Source of the DNA: Suillus spraguei
Lineage: Eukaryota; Basidiomycota; Agaricomycetes; Boletales; Suillaceae
NCBI GenBank assembly: GCA_016800925.1
Contig: JABCPU010000153.1
Span: 86,645 to 150,644, forward strand
Reading direction: 5' to 3'
DNA: 64,000 nucleotides
Below the pieces are notes generated by a model. It saw nothing but the letters and a program-made list of their open reading frames with translations. It made no database searches and was not told the origin of the DNA. The position numbers and the translations under genes are program-made. The first letter of the stretch is position 1. Every line of letters starts with the position of its first letter. This document shows positions 22,566 through 35,568 of the stretch, piece after piece.

Positions 22566-24658
22566 TCACTGCGCCTTCTTCCCCTTTCCTTTTCCTTTCC
22601 GCTTCTGTTTCTGCTTTTTGACGTACTTGCGCACGCTTGGCACGCCGAACTATATCCCTGGTTTCAGCCAACGCCAACACAAACACTCAATGAACATTGT
22701 AGGAGCACTCACCCTAATCGCTGGATATAACACTAACAAGATCCCTCCGATCATCCATGCCCACCGAACATACAATGGAAGCGGCTCCGTAAACTGACCC
22801 TTGCTCCATTTAGTGATAACCATGAGTTCGGTGAGGATCGTGGCTAGAAGGAGCCACACATGTTGCCCCATCCGTTTCGCTTTTCTAACAGCGATGGAAG
22901 TGAGAATATTTTCGAGAGTCACTCACACAGCATACATACTTTGGGTTGTTTATGTATTGGTAAAGCTCTCGTACAGCAGGCAATGCGCAAAGAAAGACGC
23001 CTGCAAGCCTCAGTATCACAATCGGATGATCGGGCTCCATCCAAAGGAGACTCTACAGATTCCGTGAGAATAGTAACAAAGGAATCGTATCAGTATGCTC
23101 ACTTTGAGATAGAATGGATTCAGCTCCGCAGCAAGAAAGACTGCCAGGAGTAGTACGACTATCATATAGTGCAAGAACGATGCGGTTCCCTCCCATTTGA
23201 ATGCCGTCCAGTCGTGTGGGGAGAACTGGCTAAGCACGCGACGAGCCTTTGACCGCAGTCCCCTGGTTTGCCGTAGACCGCGCCACTCGTAAGGCTGAAA
23301 TGTAGGTGTTTCTTGCCCGGAGGTAAAACTAAAATACCTGCTCACCTTCACTTCCAAATACTGGCAAGTCTTCATGCCTATTATGTCCCATTATCATCCC
23401 GGATACTTCACACCCGGAATTCCGGACACTTACCCAGATAAGTCCCTAGCCAGTTGCAGACTAGAACATCAAGTATCCACTGCGGAAATAAAATTATCAA
23501 GCGCCAAGTCAAAAAGATGATGACGTACATGGTCCCACCAACACTGTCAAATCAATAAGTTTTTTTTTAGATGAGCGTTAATTGATATGCGGCGGATCTG
23601 ACAGACATACCTCGGCAAAGTTCGCAAGTTGATGTTGTAGGCTATACTCTGCGAATTCAAATGCGATGCTCAGAATCTAAAGCTAAGATGTAGATCCGTG
23701 AAATCAAATAGAAGATAAACTGGGAATACCCAACAAAACCAATAATCGCGCAGTATCATGGCCTTGCCAAACCAGCCCAGAGCATGTGCTAGACAAAAGA
23801 TATCGATTGCATCCTATGGAGTTATCAATACCACAGAACCATAAAGCAATGTTAAAAATATCTTACCCAAATATTCTGCGGTGTCAATTCGCAGTTTTCC
23901 GCATAGCTCTTCTCAGGTAAAGGCCGGTTCAAAGAAGGATCCAAAAGAGTCATCATTCGTCGTGCAGAGTTCAAATCTTGGAACAGCAAGAAGACGAGGG
24001 CAAGCTCATAAAGTAAATTAATCCCAAGTATTGCACGCCAAAACGCAGGATGGGGACGAATGAATGGTCCATCCCGGAATTGAATCATCGAGAACATGAG
24101 GAATGAGACCACTGCAGCATAAGCGCCCCTGTTGAAGAACGTTGGCTGTTACCATCGGGTCTCACAAATACATCATTCAAACGCACACACGCCGTTTGTC
24201 TCGGCCTTCTTCCAGGACGTCCTGGGTCATGGCCACATAGCTCAGTGCAGCCAGGCCAAAGCCGAGCGCAGTTAGCGTAATGGGCTTATAAAAGAACCTG
24301 AGGGCTATGAGTATCAAAGACTGACATGATGCTTAGTACTCACTCTACGGAGGTATCGTGTCCCTCTTGGAATGGCGCAATTCGCGTGTATGACTCTGTC
24401 CGATTCGCCTATATGTCATAATTCCCACTTAACCTCTAAATTTAACTATAAGTCCGAGACCTGTCTACTCACATCATACCCTATGGAGATTGCTCAAACT
24501 GTGAATTACCGCCAAAAAAACCGAGGCAACTTACAGCGAACGGGTTTACCATTGAGCCCGGGTTCTGGGGTAGCATCGGGAGGTGGTGAAAGCAGCGCGT
24601 CGGGATCTGATTCTTCCACTTGAGAAGTGGGCGATACATCTTCGGCTTTGTGGGCCAT
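22566..24658 (-). CDS. Phosphatidylserine synthase (base-exchange type), multi-pass membrane protein
   Basis: Fourteen exons: 24658-24535, 24480-24473, 24408-24344, 24297-24187, 24128-23867, 23813-23730, 23676-23611, 23543-23529, 23479-23434, 23377-23346, 23294-23103, 23052-22940, 22884-22713, 22649-22566 (457 residues). All phases fit. This is the animal-type PTDSS family, which exchanges serine for the head group of PC or PE in ER/MAM membranes. Visible motifs are [102 protein letters not shown] and GQHVWLLLATILTELM. At least eight hydrophobic segments are apparent. The tail (VRKYVKKQKQKRKGKGKGKK) is strongly basic and probably cytosolic. Micro-exons of 8 and 15 nt are needed to keep the frame. 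Confidence 0.93.
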
Positions 24659-27600
24659 CGGAATGTGGATGATGCTTTGAACACACGCAGTGTCACGCAC
24701 GTTGAAGCCAGCTGTCAGTTTAGCTTGCCTGCCGCTGGTTTCATGTCTTTTGAAGTAATGTTACAAATAAGGATTAGTTTCGGTGGAATTTACTTTCCAC
24801 CAGAACTGAGTGACTGAGTGATTATAACCCTCCTTCCACTATATCAAGTTTTATTATCCTTTCTCGACCCTAACAACCAACCGTAGAGCTTACAGAAGGA
24901 AGTCAGACATTCCTTTTTTTGTTGGGAGCGCCAGACTATGACGAATGACATAGCCTTGGGCGTATCTACGGCGAACAAAGGAAGAATCTCACGTATCCAG
25001 AATCCAGTGCGTAGGCGGAATTCGAACAAATGACGATGTTGGAATGCATGTGCAAATGCGGTGGATATGGGAACTAATTTATCATTCCTAGGTTTCTATG
25101 GTCTCTGCCAACGACGTATAGAAAGTTGCCCATCATTGATCAATCAATCGAACTTGATCTAAAGAGGCACGAGGACATGACCGTCGGTCAAGGCCAGGTA
25201 CTGATGACCCGAACTTTGTGGACAAATGCTTAGCGGAATCTCTTGAACCTTACGGTTGTACGCTTCGATTCATGGAACACCGCCAAGCGCGCACCTTGAT
25301 GGTCATACGATATCGGCCTGCCCCAATTTGCTACCGACCTACTACAAACCAACTACCGAATCGTCTCGCAAATGAAGGTGACCGTAATAGGTTGTAATGT
25401 TCTACTCCGTCCTGTTGTAATCAAGCAAATGCTGACAGAATAGTTTTGATCAGTGCCTGATCGCTTGCTATAAGACGAAGCAAACCGTGAACTTTGATTT
25501 GAACTGTCGGCTCTACCACCTTTCCTGTTAGTACACTTGTGTTGAAATTGGCTTTCGCCCGTAGAAAGACGAAGACAAGGTAGTCGAAAGTCGTGATCAC
25601 CGTCGAGAGCTGGCAGGAGCTAGCCCCTCTCCGCTACTCGGCGCCTTCACTTTTATCCGTAAATTAATTCATTTCACCCTGCTTTTCTCATCAGCTACGC
25701 CAATTGAATTCTCCGACGGCATCTGAGCAGTGCCAGCAGTTATTCTGCTCAGCCGGATATCGGGACGACCACTATTCGGATGCTCCTCGTTTCATCATGG
25801 CTTGAACCTCTGCGACCTTCTGCTCCACACGTTGTGGGGCATCTCCAGTCAGTTTCGAGGTACAAGGTCTTTGCGAGATGCTGATACCTCCGTCACAACG
25901 TAAAGAACAAAGAAGGAGTCTGATGAATATCTGTTCCATGACACACTTTGTGACACATTAATGTCAGAATCAATTGTGATGGACACTATTTGATACGCAT
26001 CGGTGAGAGGTCTGTTCTCCGAGTGCTTCGCTTCGGTGGTATCAAACAATGTTTCTATCCGTGCCGGAACATTTAGTGCATCTTTGCTATTCCTGATTTC
26101 GCGAACGGCGACAATACATGTACTACTTAGGAGTACCGAAACTGTTTATGTAAACCTTCTTGGGGTATAGTGATCATATGAGCATTGGCGCAACTAACTC
26201 AGTTAACGACGAGTTCACCGCAGGATTCAATATAGGCGGTGCTTATCTATTAAGTTTATGCACATCACGGGACGAACTACAGTGAGTAATTTCTTTCATA
26301 TCCGTAAAGCTTCCCACTTAGTAGAAAAAATTAAACATGCGATCGTCATGAGGTTGGTATTTTGCCAAGACTTTTAGTACTATGATTGTCGATCAGTCGA
26401 CCCATCCGCATCAGCCTGGTAAAACGGTAGACCTTTGCCTTCTGTCTTCTTTGCCACTATGTAACGTCCCTGCACATCTTGACTGATAGTGTCTCCGCTT
26501 CATTTTGTACAACGCCTTCTCGAATTTCTAGAACTATCAGTACAAGGTGACCTAGTAGCCGCCGGTGAACTTTCCACGTAACCGGTGATCGAATGCTGTC
26601 CTCGGATTTCCTCCTGACGATCCTCGGCGCAGGAACGAGGTACCTGAACGTGCCAGCGCCATTTTAGCGATCTCACGCCATCGACGTCCCTGAAGCAACT
26701 GTGGGGGTGCGTGGCAAGGACCCCGGAGAATACCTGTCCAACCTCGATCCCGGAGCCCGGATCCGTTTCTGGAAAGTCCGGTGCAGGTTCACTCAGGGGA
26801 TCTTCGTACATTCGAAGCCTTTCTCTAGGCTTTTTGTGACCGTACACCGCAGAGATAAACTGCCAATCTGAATCTTCCACACCTTACCGCTATCTTGGCG
26901 TTGCGCCTATTAAGAATGAGCGAAATTCTTAACACCCTGAGTGATGACTCTAGGGATTATGGATAGAAGTCGTTTGGCTGTAAAAGTGCGTCTTGATAAC
27001 AATGAAATGCGGTAGCCGCGGGAATCGAGCGAAATTCCTCGCGGAATTGCTACTAGTAAGATTGGAGGGAGCGGCAATGGTGTCAGTGCTTGCAATAGCA
27101 CCATGCTTACCTGTCGCGCTTTTCAGCTCTCTTCTATTAGTATCAAGGGGCTACAACCAAATCCGATTTGATCACATCATGCTATGATTTTTTGAGAAAT
27201 ATACTCACGTCCGACAATTTAAAATCCTGGGGGCATATACGATGCCAAAGTGGCTTGTAGTCGATCAGACCTGGCACGAGTCACCAAGAATGGTAAGGAA
27301 GGGGCAGTTATGCAGCAGCGGCTGCGTTAGCCGAATTTCCAGTAAGGGAGGTGGCGATTTGTTTCCATCCGGAGCACCTCGAGAAAACAGGCTTTCCAAG
27401 AGCGTGTTATTGCTGCTCTTTCAGTATTACCCAAAACTCACCAGTTAGCTGGCGCCACGTCGTACAGATGAAAACTCCTGATCGGACCATGGTAGCTTGC
27501 AGCCAGGCATGCTGTAGTTGCACACGCACCTCTACAATATGGACTAATGTGTGCGGGCCATGTGCCAATAAGTTTACCCAAAAGCTGGATAATAATCGCG

Positions 27601-29492
27601 AATTCGAAGTTGAAGTTGGCGTGATTCGCAAGAATATCGGCATGGACAGCTCCACCCTAAATGAAGCACGTACACGGCAACGTAGCATGTAGACTTGGTT
27701 GTGCGTGGTATCGATAGTAAGTTTTGTAGGGTGACTAAAGCTCTCTTGTTGAGTGGTCAGTGTGTTGCATGGTCGGACCTTGAAGCTTGAAGAGAGAAGC
27801 ACGATGATGGCAACCGCCGGACGGCCGGACCGATGACAAGTTGACCGCCGTGCATCTGGGGTCCTTGGTGTAGAATTCTACTCTCGCGGGATTTTACAAG
27901 AGTAATCAGTGATCATTAAGGAACCTCTCCCTCGAACTTGTTAGCGACGTTTATAACCAGACCCTAGTCCCCATGTGCTCGAGAATGCACGGATGCTACG
28001 GTGGTATTCATTTCAAGCGAGTGTCTTGATCTCGGAAACTGCCTTGTGGGCCAGAAGTGACGTCGGGTTATTCCGCGACGGGCACAACAAATCGAATTCG
28101 GTCTTCTCCAGGACGGTTCTGTGATCAATATTCTGCCTAGGTTTTTCCAATCTGAAAAAATGGTGGCAGACATTGAATTGAGGACATGTTCATCGAAAGC
28201 GGATGATAAGGTAATGGATTATACTGATGACCGTGGTCTCTATCAGTCCAGTCGGCGCCCATCAAGGTAATACTTGAACAGAGCCCGTTCGGGTGTTAAC
28301 CTACTGGCATACATTGGAAAAGGTGCAGAGAGGTGCGGCCTGTTCGCTTCAGCCTTCTGCGTTGAATGTAAATGCCTAATTCGATTGAAATCTGAATCTG
28401 ACCATATGTGAGCAGGATATTCGAAAAGGAAGATCAGAGCCAAGTATTTGGTAGATTCGTAGTTCAAACTCAACTCTGTGGCCTCAGTCTGTCTACCTTG
28501 CCGACTATAGCGGATCCTTTATGAATTGATATGTGGAGTCGCTTTCCTCCGTTCAGTATTGGGGCGGGCGATACCTCTCCAAGCTAAGACGTAAGCGTGA
28601 GGACCAATGTCCCCGGAAGCCGTTGTCCGTCTGTCTCGTGATCTCGTGTGCCTTTGGGTGATAGGGGAACAGCACTGAGTTAAGCGAAGTCAGGTAAATT
28701 GATTCATGTATGTATCTGTTGACCAAGTTAATATGCGTTATCCATTGCTTAGGATGGACAAAAATGATTTTTAATGAACGGAGTGGAGACGAACCTCGGT
28801 TGTTTTGGGAAAGAAGTGTGTGTTCTACGCTTAAAGTCATGGGAGTTCCATGATTCAGCGTCAAGAGAACGTGACGGCCATTTCCCTTCTGTGCGATAGC
28901 AGGACATGAAGACGTAGGTGAACGCCTGTGAATCGATATCACGTTATTGGGACCTCGAAATTCCCCGTAAAGACGGTGATATTCTCAGGCGAGAATGACG
29001 TCGGGTGCAGTCTCTCGAATGAGTGATCCGTGAAACGCGACTGAATCCTATCAGAGGTAACATACGACGGTGAACTAGTCGCGACGGGGTTCGCTGAGAT
29101 TTAACCCATTGGTTCACATGCTGATGGAGGCTAATCAGATTTCCGAGGTCGCTTTTGAATTTAGACTCTTGAAGGGATACTAGTACAAAAGATGAATGGT
29201 GACTTAGATTGGCAGGAAGGAGATGAATCCATATGCGGTATTCCAGGTCTTACGCTCACACGTTGTATTTATGTCATTGCCGAGACTGGAAGGCAACCTT
29301 GTACAGGGCTGGATCCCACAGAGACCAGTTTTTGCGAAGAAGTCTACATCAGCCCGAGGCGATCTGGATCTCTTTAGATCTCTTCTGGTCAGTTACTTAA
29401 TGCGCCGTGAACACATAAGTAACACTAGCTTTAATTCTCTTAAACTCGTTTCAACTCGTTCCTTCCTCGCCTCATTTATTTTTTTATCCTGA
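24659..29492. other. Gene-free stretch (about 4.8 kb)
   Basis: No gene could be supported. The longest frame, 26500-26880 on minus (126 codons), has no recognised motif. No tRNA B-box context and no tandem repeat was seen. The last few hundred bases should contain the promoter of the Zn2Cys6 regulator that starts at 29493. Confidence 0.5.
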
Positions 29493-30975
29493 ATGTCCAC
29501 TGATTCTTTCCAACCTCCACTTCAGCTAAAAGGCGAATTAATGGATCTTGAGTTCACTGTTGACACTGACCACCGCAAGAGGAGACGCAACAGAACAACT
29601 CAGTCATGTCTTAATTGTCACACTTCCAAGCGAAAGGTTCAGTCCCATACCCATCACAACCTTGCCAACTCTGACGCCCTACCAGTGTGATAGAAAACGT
29701 CCATGTCAGCGTTGTATACAACTCGGCTTAGTGCGTCCACCCTTTTCGCATCTCTTATTACATATTAATTCCTTTTTTTTCAGACTGGCCTTTGTGTCTA
29801 TGAGATCGATGACCCAGCGCTCAGGTTGGTATTTTGTGGCGTTTTACTATGTTGAGCTAATCTCATCACATCAGGGATGATCCCACGATTGATGAAGCCA
29901 CTCGTTTGAGGAACAGAATTGCAGAACTCGAAAGTCTCGTGAGGGAGTTGCGTGGTGCGTATGGCGTTTCACATAACCGTAATACCTTTCCAGCATTCTT
30001 ACTTGTTTCTTTACGGCAGGCAAACCACATCCTCGCTGGGCTGATGCAAATTTCCGGGATGGAGATCCTTCTGAGAGGTGGCATTCACGAGCAGCCAAGA
30101 ACAACATGCAACTCAGACGGCGTGGTCGGTCTGACGACATACTAGAGCGCTCCACCCAAGAACCCCGGGGCTTGGTTTCTGCCGCTGGTGCTCCCATCAA
30201 AATTGAACCCGTTACAGACATCTCACAGCCTCATCTCTATCGCTTTACACCTTCTCCTCCAGCATCTTATTCTGCGTTCCATTCAGATAACTCTTCATCA
30301 CCGCCATTCGAGCGTCAAAATGGTCATCATTACAGCAACAGCTTGCCTAGTAATGGGCGCTCTATGCCGTATTCATCCCCCACATCCAATCAGAACATGA
30401 CGTATAATCATCACCATACCGACTCCTCGTTTCAAGAAAACGGTCACGTCTATTCAATGAACTCCGCCGAACAAGATAAAGTTTTTGGCAATCATTTCGC
30501 TGACTCCCCCGTCTCACATTCTTTTTGTTCGTGCCGAACAAACCCTGCCACCGGTCATGCCTTCATATCTCTGAGTCATCAACTGCAAAGTACACTAAAC
30601 TCTTTACGGCAGTATGCCCAGCATCCCGAGAACACCCAGTGCCAGCTGTTCAGGCGCATCATTGAATTGCATGATCTCATGCGGTGTGTTGTCCCTGCCT
30701 TGCCTCGCGGCGACCTCGTGTTCATATTAACTAATTTGTTTGTTGTGAGAACTAGTGGTAATGATCCGGATGAGGCATCGGGATCACCATATGGAACCCT
30801 TCCCACACCTACTGAAAGCGACATTTTGTCGTCGCATTCGTCCTCAAGTACCCCGTTCCACGGATCCTCATCAGCTTCTGTATCAGAGTGGAATGCCATG
30901 GCTTCTTCGAGATATAATCCATACTTCCCCGTTTCCCCAACTGAACAGGGTTTGTATAGTAATATCATCACATGA
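29493..30975 (+). CDS. Zn2Cys6 transcription factor with coiled coil
   Basis: Exons 29493-29636, 29686-29730, 29784-29824, 29875-29954 and 30020-30975, all GT...AG; 421 residues. The DNA-binding cluster starts at about residue 38: CLNCHTSKRKCDRKRPCQRC followed by IQLGLTGLCVYE, with six Cys in C-x2-C-x6-C-x5-C-x2-C-x8-C order. It is interrupted by introns right after SKRK and after QLGL. The coiled-coil dimerisation segment RLRNRIAELESLVREL follows directly, as is usual for this class. The middle is Ser/Pro/His-rich and probably disordered. A helical block with SLSHQLQSTLNSLRQYAQHP and LFRRIIELHDLM lies near the C terminus. The fungal middle-homology domain is absent, so this belongs to the short basidiomycete regulators. 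Nuclear; target genes unknown. Confidence 0.92.
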
Positions 30976-31165
30976 GCGGGCATCCGTTCCATCGTGAGCT
31001 AGTCCTCGCAGCCCCTTTCAGATATATTTACTCTCGTCACGCTGGCTATGACGATGCTATGATGCCTTTAGTCTCTTGTGCCTTAGAGTAGCAAAACTAC
31101 AGCACTTGTACATTACATGCCCTGTACTATCATCATACAATGTGCGGCGGACTACATAGACATCA

Positions 31166-32223
31166 TTAACGAACGGGCTGCAATCTGAAACGGAATTCAC
31201 GCTGTGAGGAATGATCTGACAGTATAGGCTTGGCATCAACCAGATTCCACCTATCTCTCTCAATGAACAACACTTCCCCGGTTCTTTTCACTAGTATTAC
31301 CGTCGAAAGGCGCGTCCCGTAGAATTCTCGCGACCCTTGCATTATAAATGGTTCCACTTCAACTGTATTCTTCAACTCTGAGCGTGCGCTTGGCGGCGGC
31401 GAAGACTTCCAACTAGGAAATTTGTCCAAAGTAAGTGCGGAGGGCTAGGCTGTTGCATACTTATACCCACGTCAATAGTTCAAAGAGATAGTCGGCTAGT
31501 TCCTTCTCCGGCGTGGTCGGCAAGACCGCGCTCATGATCGATTCAAACAAATGAAGCCCGTGTTGGACTTTTGGCCACATTTCAGCACCTTTACCGTCAA
31601 TTCCGTTTGACATCCCCCCACATCTTCTCTCGGTATCAGTCAACGGGCGGACAATGAGCGTTCCACCTCCACCATGGTTGGTGACATACGTTCCATCGAA
31701 TGTCAAGTCGTGTTCGCCACGGGTGGATGGTGTCAAGAATAATAAATTAAAGCCTGCATAATTAGCATCGCGAGGGATAAGATTGTGTACGTCCTCTTCC
31801 AAATTTGACGAAAGAAAATTGGCAACGAGGTCACCCCTGGAAGAACTATACGTCTTGTACTCTTCTGTGATGTTTGTTCTGTGAGAAAAAAACTCGTCAG
31901 GGGCGTGCAACCTGGTGAAGTCGGTACGGACAAAAAGGCAACTCTTCCGGTCCGATTAACACCCAGCCAGGTTCCACCGGCACGGACATCGATACCAGAG
32001 AGAACGTTACCCTCTGGAAGGCTACGTTGCTCTAGCTTATCAAAAGAATGAAAGCAAGCCAAATCGGTGGGTCGTTCGAGATATTCATCACGGTTGCTAC
32101 AAAGTACACTTAATTTGCCGCATGGTCATTGTCATGTCATCATAACGTATAATATATAATATGGAAGGGCGGGACGTACAGGGCATATTCCGGGTGCTCC
32201 AGCGTGTAGAAGCCAACGCACAT
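31166..32223 (-). CDS. TANGO2/NRDE family protein
   Basis: Exons 32223-32180, 32108-31932, 31878-31471 and 31412-31166; 291 residues, the usual size for the family. The N terminus is MCVGFYTLEHPEYALVLCSN followed by RDE, giving the NRDE signature. GGTWLGVNRTGRVAFLTNIT, YAGFNLLFL, LSNGID-type text (GGMSNGIDGKG) and GTRLSTVILVKRTGEVLFIE are also typical. The acceptor at 32109 was preferred over the one nearer NRDE because it restores the conserved LCSNRDE. The donor at 31931 (GTCCGT) is slightly unusual but gives the conserved FLTNIT junction. Human TANGO2 is linked to heme and lipid handling and mitochondrial or ER stress; the fungal role is not established. Head-to-head with ARP6. Confidence 0.92.
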
Positions 32224-32602
32224 TCTTGATGGTTTATTTCAGGCGCACAATGAGGCCCAATACATGACTGCGATTACCGCTTCAGCATCTGGCAAATGAG
32301 ATCAGATGGTCGTCACTTGCAATGATGTTATGATGTCTAGGTTTACGATGGATCATGTGAACTATGTGTCACGCAGGAAATGTGGATACTGACTTTCACC
32401 GCCGGCTGTTCTCACTGAACAAGATTCGAGTGTTCCTCAGCTTGAGAATCTGGGAGAGAGAGAGCGCAAGCGACGAGATGACGATGATTCTCACGGAGGT
32501 CTCTGCAGCGAAAGCTGGTTGGTTCTCACCGTCCACGCGAGTCTACAACGTTTGATCGCCGTTTGGCCCACACCGAGTCGCAAGATCTTCACCGGTGAAC
32601 TT
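32224..32602. promoter_or_regulatory. Bidirectional intergenic region of TANGO2 and ARP6
   Basis: 379 bp separate the two start codons. A purine-rich tract (GGGAGAGAGAGAGCG) at about 32452 precedes ARP6. No TATA box is clear. The regulatory role is inferred from position only. Confidence 0.45.
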
Positions 32603-34404
32603 ATGCAGCCTCAGACCACGGTCATATTGGATAATGGTGCCTCTTCAATCAAGGCTGGTTTAGCCAGAGGAACTGAGGGAGATGATGACTACCAACCCAA
32701 GTAAGAGTGTCTGCTTTTGAGAACGACTTGATACTAGAGGAGACTCGAGATTGGTCCCAAATGCCATCGTACGCTCAAAAGGTGATAAAGCAACGTATTT
32801 TGGCCATCAGTTGGAACGATGTCGAGATTATTCTGCTCTTCATTACCGTCTACCTTTTGAGAAGGTTCGTGATCAAAATGTCTTTCTTCTATACAAATTC
32901 GTCATTATCTGTGGAAGCGCTGCAGGGTTATCTGGTGGACTGGGATGCACAAAAAGCTGTTTGGGACGGCGTGTTCTCCTCCGAGGTTCTGAATGTGCGT
33001 CCCTCCCGTGGTTCTGGCTGGATGAACACTGACTTGGCACCCAGGTGGACACCGCCGAGTCCTCATTGCTTATCACAGAACCATACTTCAATCTACCAAA
33101 TATCCAAGATGTTTACGACCAGTTTGTCTTCGAGGAATACGAGTTTCATTCCTATCATAGATGTACACGTAAGTGGCATCATTCCGACCCTGTTCGCATC
33201 TCTTAGCTTTTTTTTAGCGGCTGCAACAATCCCGTTTGGTCATCTCTTTCAAGCGGGCGGACCGTCACCGCCCGAGTGCCTTGTTGTCGTTGACTCGGGG
33301 TTCAGTTTCTCGCATGTAGTACCCATCATCAACAATCAAATACAATGGTATGCCGTGAAGAGGTAAGTTATATGAATTGACCAGAAGATAACGGCTTATA
33401 TGGTTAGACTCGATGTAGGCGGCAAGTTACTGACTAACCAGCTTAAAGAACTTGTCTCATACCGCCAATGGAATATGATGGATGAAACTTACATCATGAA
33501 CCATGCCAAGGAGACATGCTGTTATGTGTCCACAAGATTCTTCGAAGACTTGGAGACCTGTCGGTAAGATCATATCCGTTTAGCGATGGCACAATTACCT
33601 AACCCCTGAAAGCTCGAATCCTAAAAAGAATAGCATAGTTCGGGAGTATGTACTGCCAAATTTCTCCATCAGTAGGCACGGTCGTGTCAAGCTTCCCAAC
33701 GAGGAGTTATTGGCCACCGACCAGGTCCTTCACATGGAAAATGAGCGATTTACAATTCCCGAGTTGTTATTCCGTCCCGATGACATCGGTCTGTTCCATT
33801 TACTCTATACTGAACCACCAAATGAACTACATCCTGTTAGGCTTAGAGCAATCGGGGTTGGCAGCAACCGTGGCTGCATCTATCTCGCTCCTCCCGGATG
33901 ATCTGCGAGGCATGTTTTGGGCGAATATTGGTCTGATCGGTGGTAATACAAAGTTCCCAGGATTTTACGAGCGATTGTGAGACCCTTATGTCATGACATA
34001 TCAAGTAATAACCACCCGCAGATCATCCGAATTGTTGTCACTCACCCCGGTCGAATATGAACTACAAATATATCGGTCAGAAGAGTGCGTCTGACATTCA
34101 CCGATCATTTCTGTACCCGATGTGACGAAATATCAGCGCCATAACTGAAGCTTATCGCTCCGCAGTCGCTTTTGCGAATGACCCTGCGTTCTCCACCCAC
34201 GTTGTCACAAGGGATGAGTATCTTGAAGTCGGTAGCAATGCCTCACGAAGAAAATTCCCTGGATGGCAGTCATCGTCTATACCTGGGGACGCCGAGATTA
34301 GCAAAATCACTCAGGAGTCAACGATGGAAGATCGAAGCCAGCCTAGCCGCAAGCCCAGCCGTCAACGAATGCGCACGACTACTGCACCTGGCCGCCGCAG
34401 ATAG
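32603..34404 (+). CDS. ARP6: Actin-related protein 6, SWR1-complex subunit
   Basis: Ten exons: 32603-32700, 32750-32864, 32926-32994, 33045-33168, 33218-33362, 33408-33563, 33613-33788, 33841-33976, 34022-34084, 34137-34404 (449 residues). ARP6 is a nuclear subunit of the SWR1 remodeler, which deposits histone H2A.Z. The actin fold is plain: [17 protein letters not shown] (phosphate 1 loop), [53 protein letters not shown] (phosphate 2 loop), [53 protein letters not shown] and [11 protein letters not shown]. The C terminus carries an extra basic, Ser/Thr-rich tail ([19 protein letters not shown]) beyond the usual end. All introns are 45-70 nt with standard ends. Confidence 0.95.
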
Positions 34405-34822
34405 TGACATAAACACTTATGGTATTTGTGGGTCGACTACAATCACATACTATATATTTACACTGAATCCTTTGCGCCTTCGTCAGCGGGCATTGATGTC
34501 AACTTTTCATATCTTTTGATTTACATATCAACCATAGTATCCATATACATGTAACAAATAACTTCCAATCGCCGATTCAAGCTATGTCTTCCATTCCTTG
34601 TCAAGAGCACTGGATTCGTGATCTCTTGGCATGCATCCTGCGATGATACTAAAAATCACATAGTCAGAACCAGGAACAGATCAACATGACAGTGCTGAAC
34701 AAATCACCTTTCAAGAGAGTCAACATCTTCAAGGAAACACGAAGGTTCCCTTATGTCTGGATGGTTCCTAATGTCAAACCAGATTTCAGCTGGCAAAGCG
34801 AAAGGCGCCACGGAAAGCCTTG

Positions 34823-35503
34823 CTAGGCAGCTTTGGCTTCGTCGTCCAATGGTGCATCGAGAGATTCCAGTTGACCATAATCCTTTCCCGCCTTATCCTC
34901 GAAGTGTTCGAAATCTTCGTTACGAAGTTCGAATACCAGCGCCGATGGGTTTGTCTGGCAAACGCGAAGGCGAACCCCGAGTGTCGTCCACTGTTTGTGG
35001 TCGATCCACGGGAACAAGATGCTCGTGTGGAGCGCAGAACTGTCTGCAGGTACGGTGTTGCCGACAGGAAATATGGGCATGAAATGATTTGCAACCATTG
35101 AGTGCTGGGGCGTGTATTTGGAGACAAAGTGGACGATCACGTCTTCGACCGTGCTACCATCGTCTTCATTCCATCGCGCGAATACTGACGTTACAAGCCC
35201 GAGATAACGTCCAGGAATGTACTGACAGATTTTACGATAGTCGTCAGAGTCTTCTGGATATTCGTGCGCGAGGTCCGCTGTTGACAACGCAAAGACGACG
35301 AACGTCCCTGGGCGTATTTTTGCGCTCGTTCGGCTTTGTAGAGGCGTGAAAATGTCGAAAGATGCTGTAAGTGCATCCGCTGATTGGCTGTTGTACCGCT
35401 GTTCAGGGTAAAAACCCTCGAATGTCGTGTAGGCATCAGTGCTAGACGGTATCCAGCAGGTGTTCGAAAGAGACAGTGGCGATGAAGATTCGAGAGGTGA
35501 CAT
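34823..35503 (-). CDS. Single-exon protein of unknown function
   Basis: 226 residues from the ATG at 35503 (MSPLESSSPLSLSNTCWIPS) to the TAG at 34823. A TATA-like element lies about 60 nt upstream and supports this start over an earlier in-frame non-ATG codon. The central part is globular-looking (KIRPGTFVVFALSTADLAHE, YIPGRYLGLVTSVFARWNED, VEDVIVHFVSKYTPQHSMV) and the C terminus is acidic (DYGQLESLDAPLDDEAK). No signal peptide or transmembrane segment. No family recognised. Base and codon use resemble neighbouring genes. It faces ARP6 convergently. Confidence 0.6.
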   Translation of the reverse strand: MSPLESSSPLSLSNTCWIPSSTDAYTTFEGFYPEQRYNSQSADALTASFDIFTPLQSRTSAKIRPGTFVVFALSTADLAHEYPEDSDDYRKICQYIPGRYLGLVTSVFARWNEDDGSTVEDVIVHFVSKYTPQHSMVANHFMPIFPVGNTVPADSSALHTSILFPWIDHKQWTTLGVRLRVCQTNPSALVFELRNEDFEHFEDKAGKDYGQLESLDAPLDDEAKAA

Positions 35504-35560
35504 GTTGATGAGTAGATGCTGACGGTTAGTCTGATACACTTTACAGTGCTACCGCTCTAA

Positions 35561-35568
35561 TTTATATA
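35561..35568 (-). promoter_or_regulatory. TATA-like box of the single-exon unknown gene
   Basis: On the minus strand the sequence reads TATATAAA within CCTATATAAATTAG, 58-65 nt upstream of the ATG at 35503. Position and match are typical for a TATA element; function is inferred. Confidence 0.45.

Noticed and set aside
26500..26880. 126-codon minus-strand frame in a gene-free stretch
   Set aside because: No recognised motif, no neighbouring exon signals, and its length is within chance expectation for this composition.
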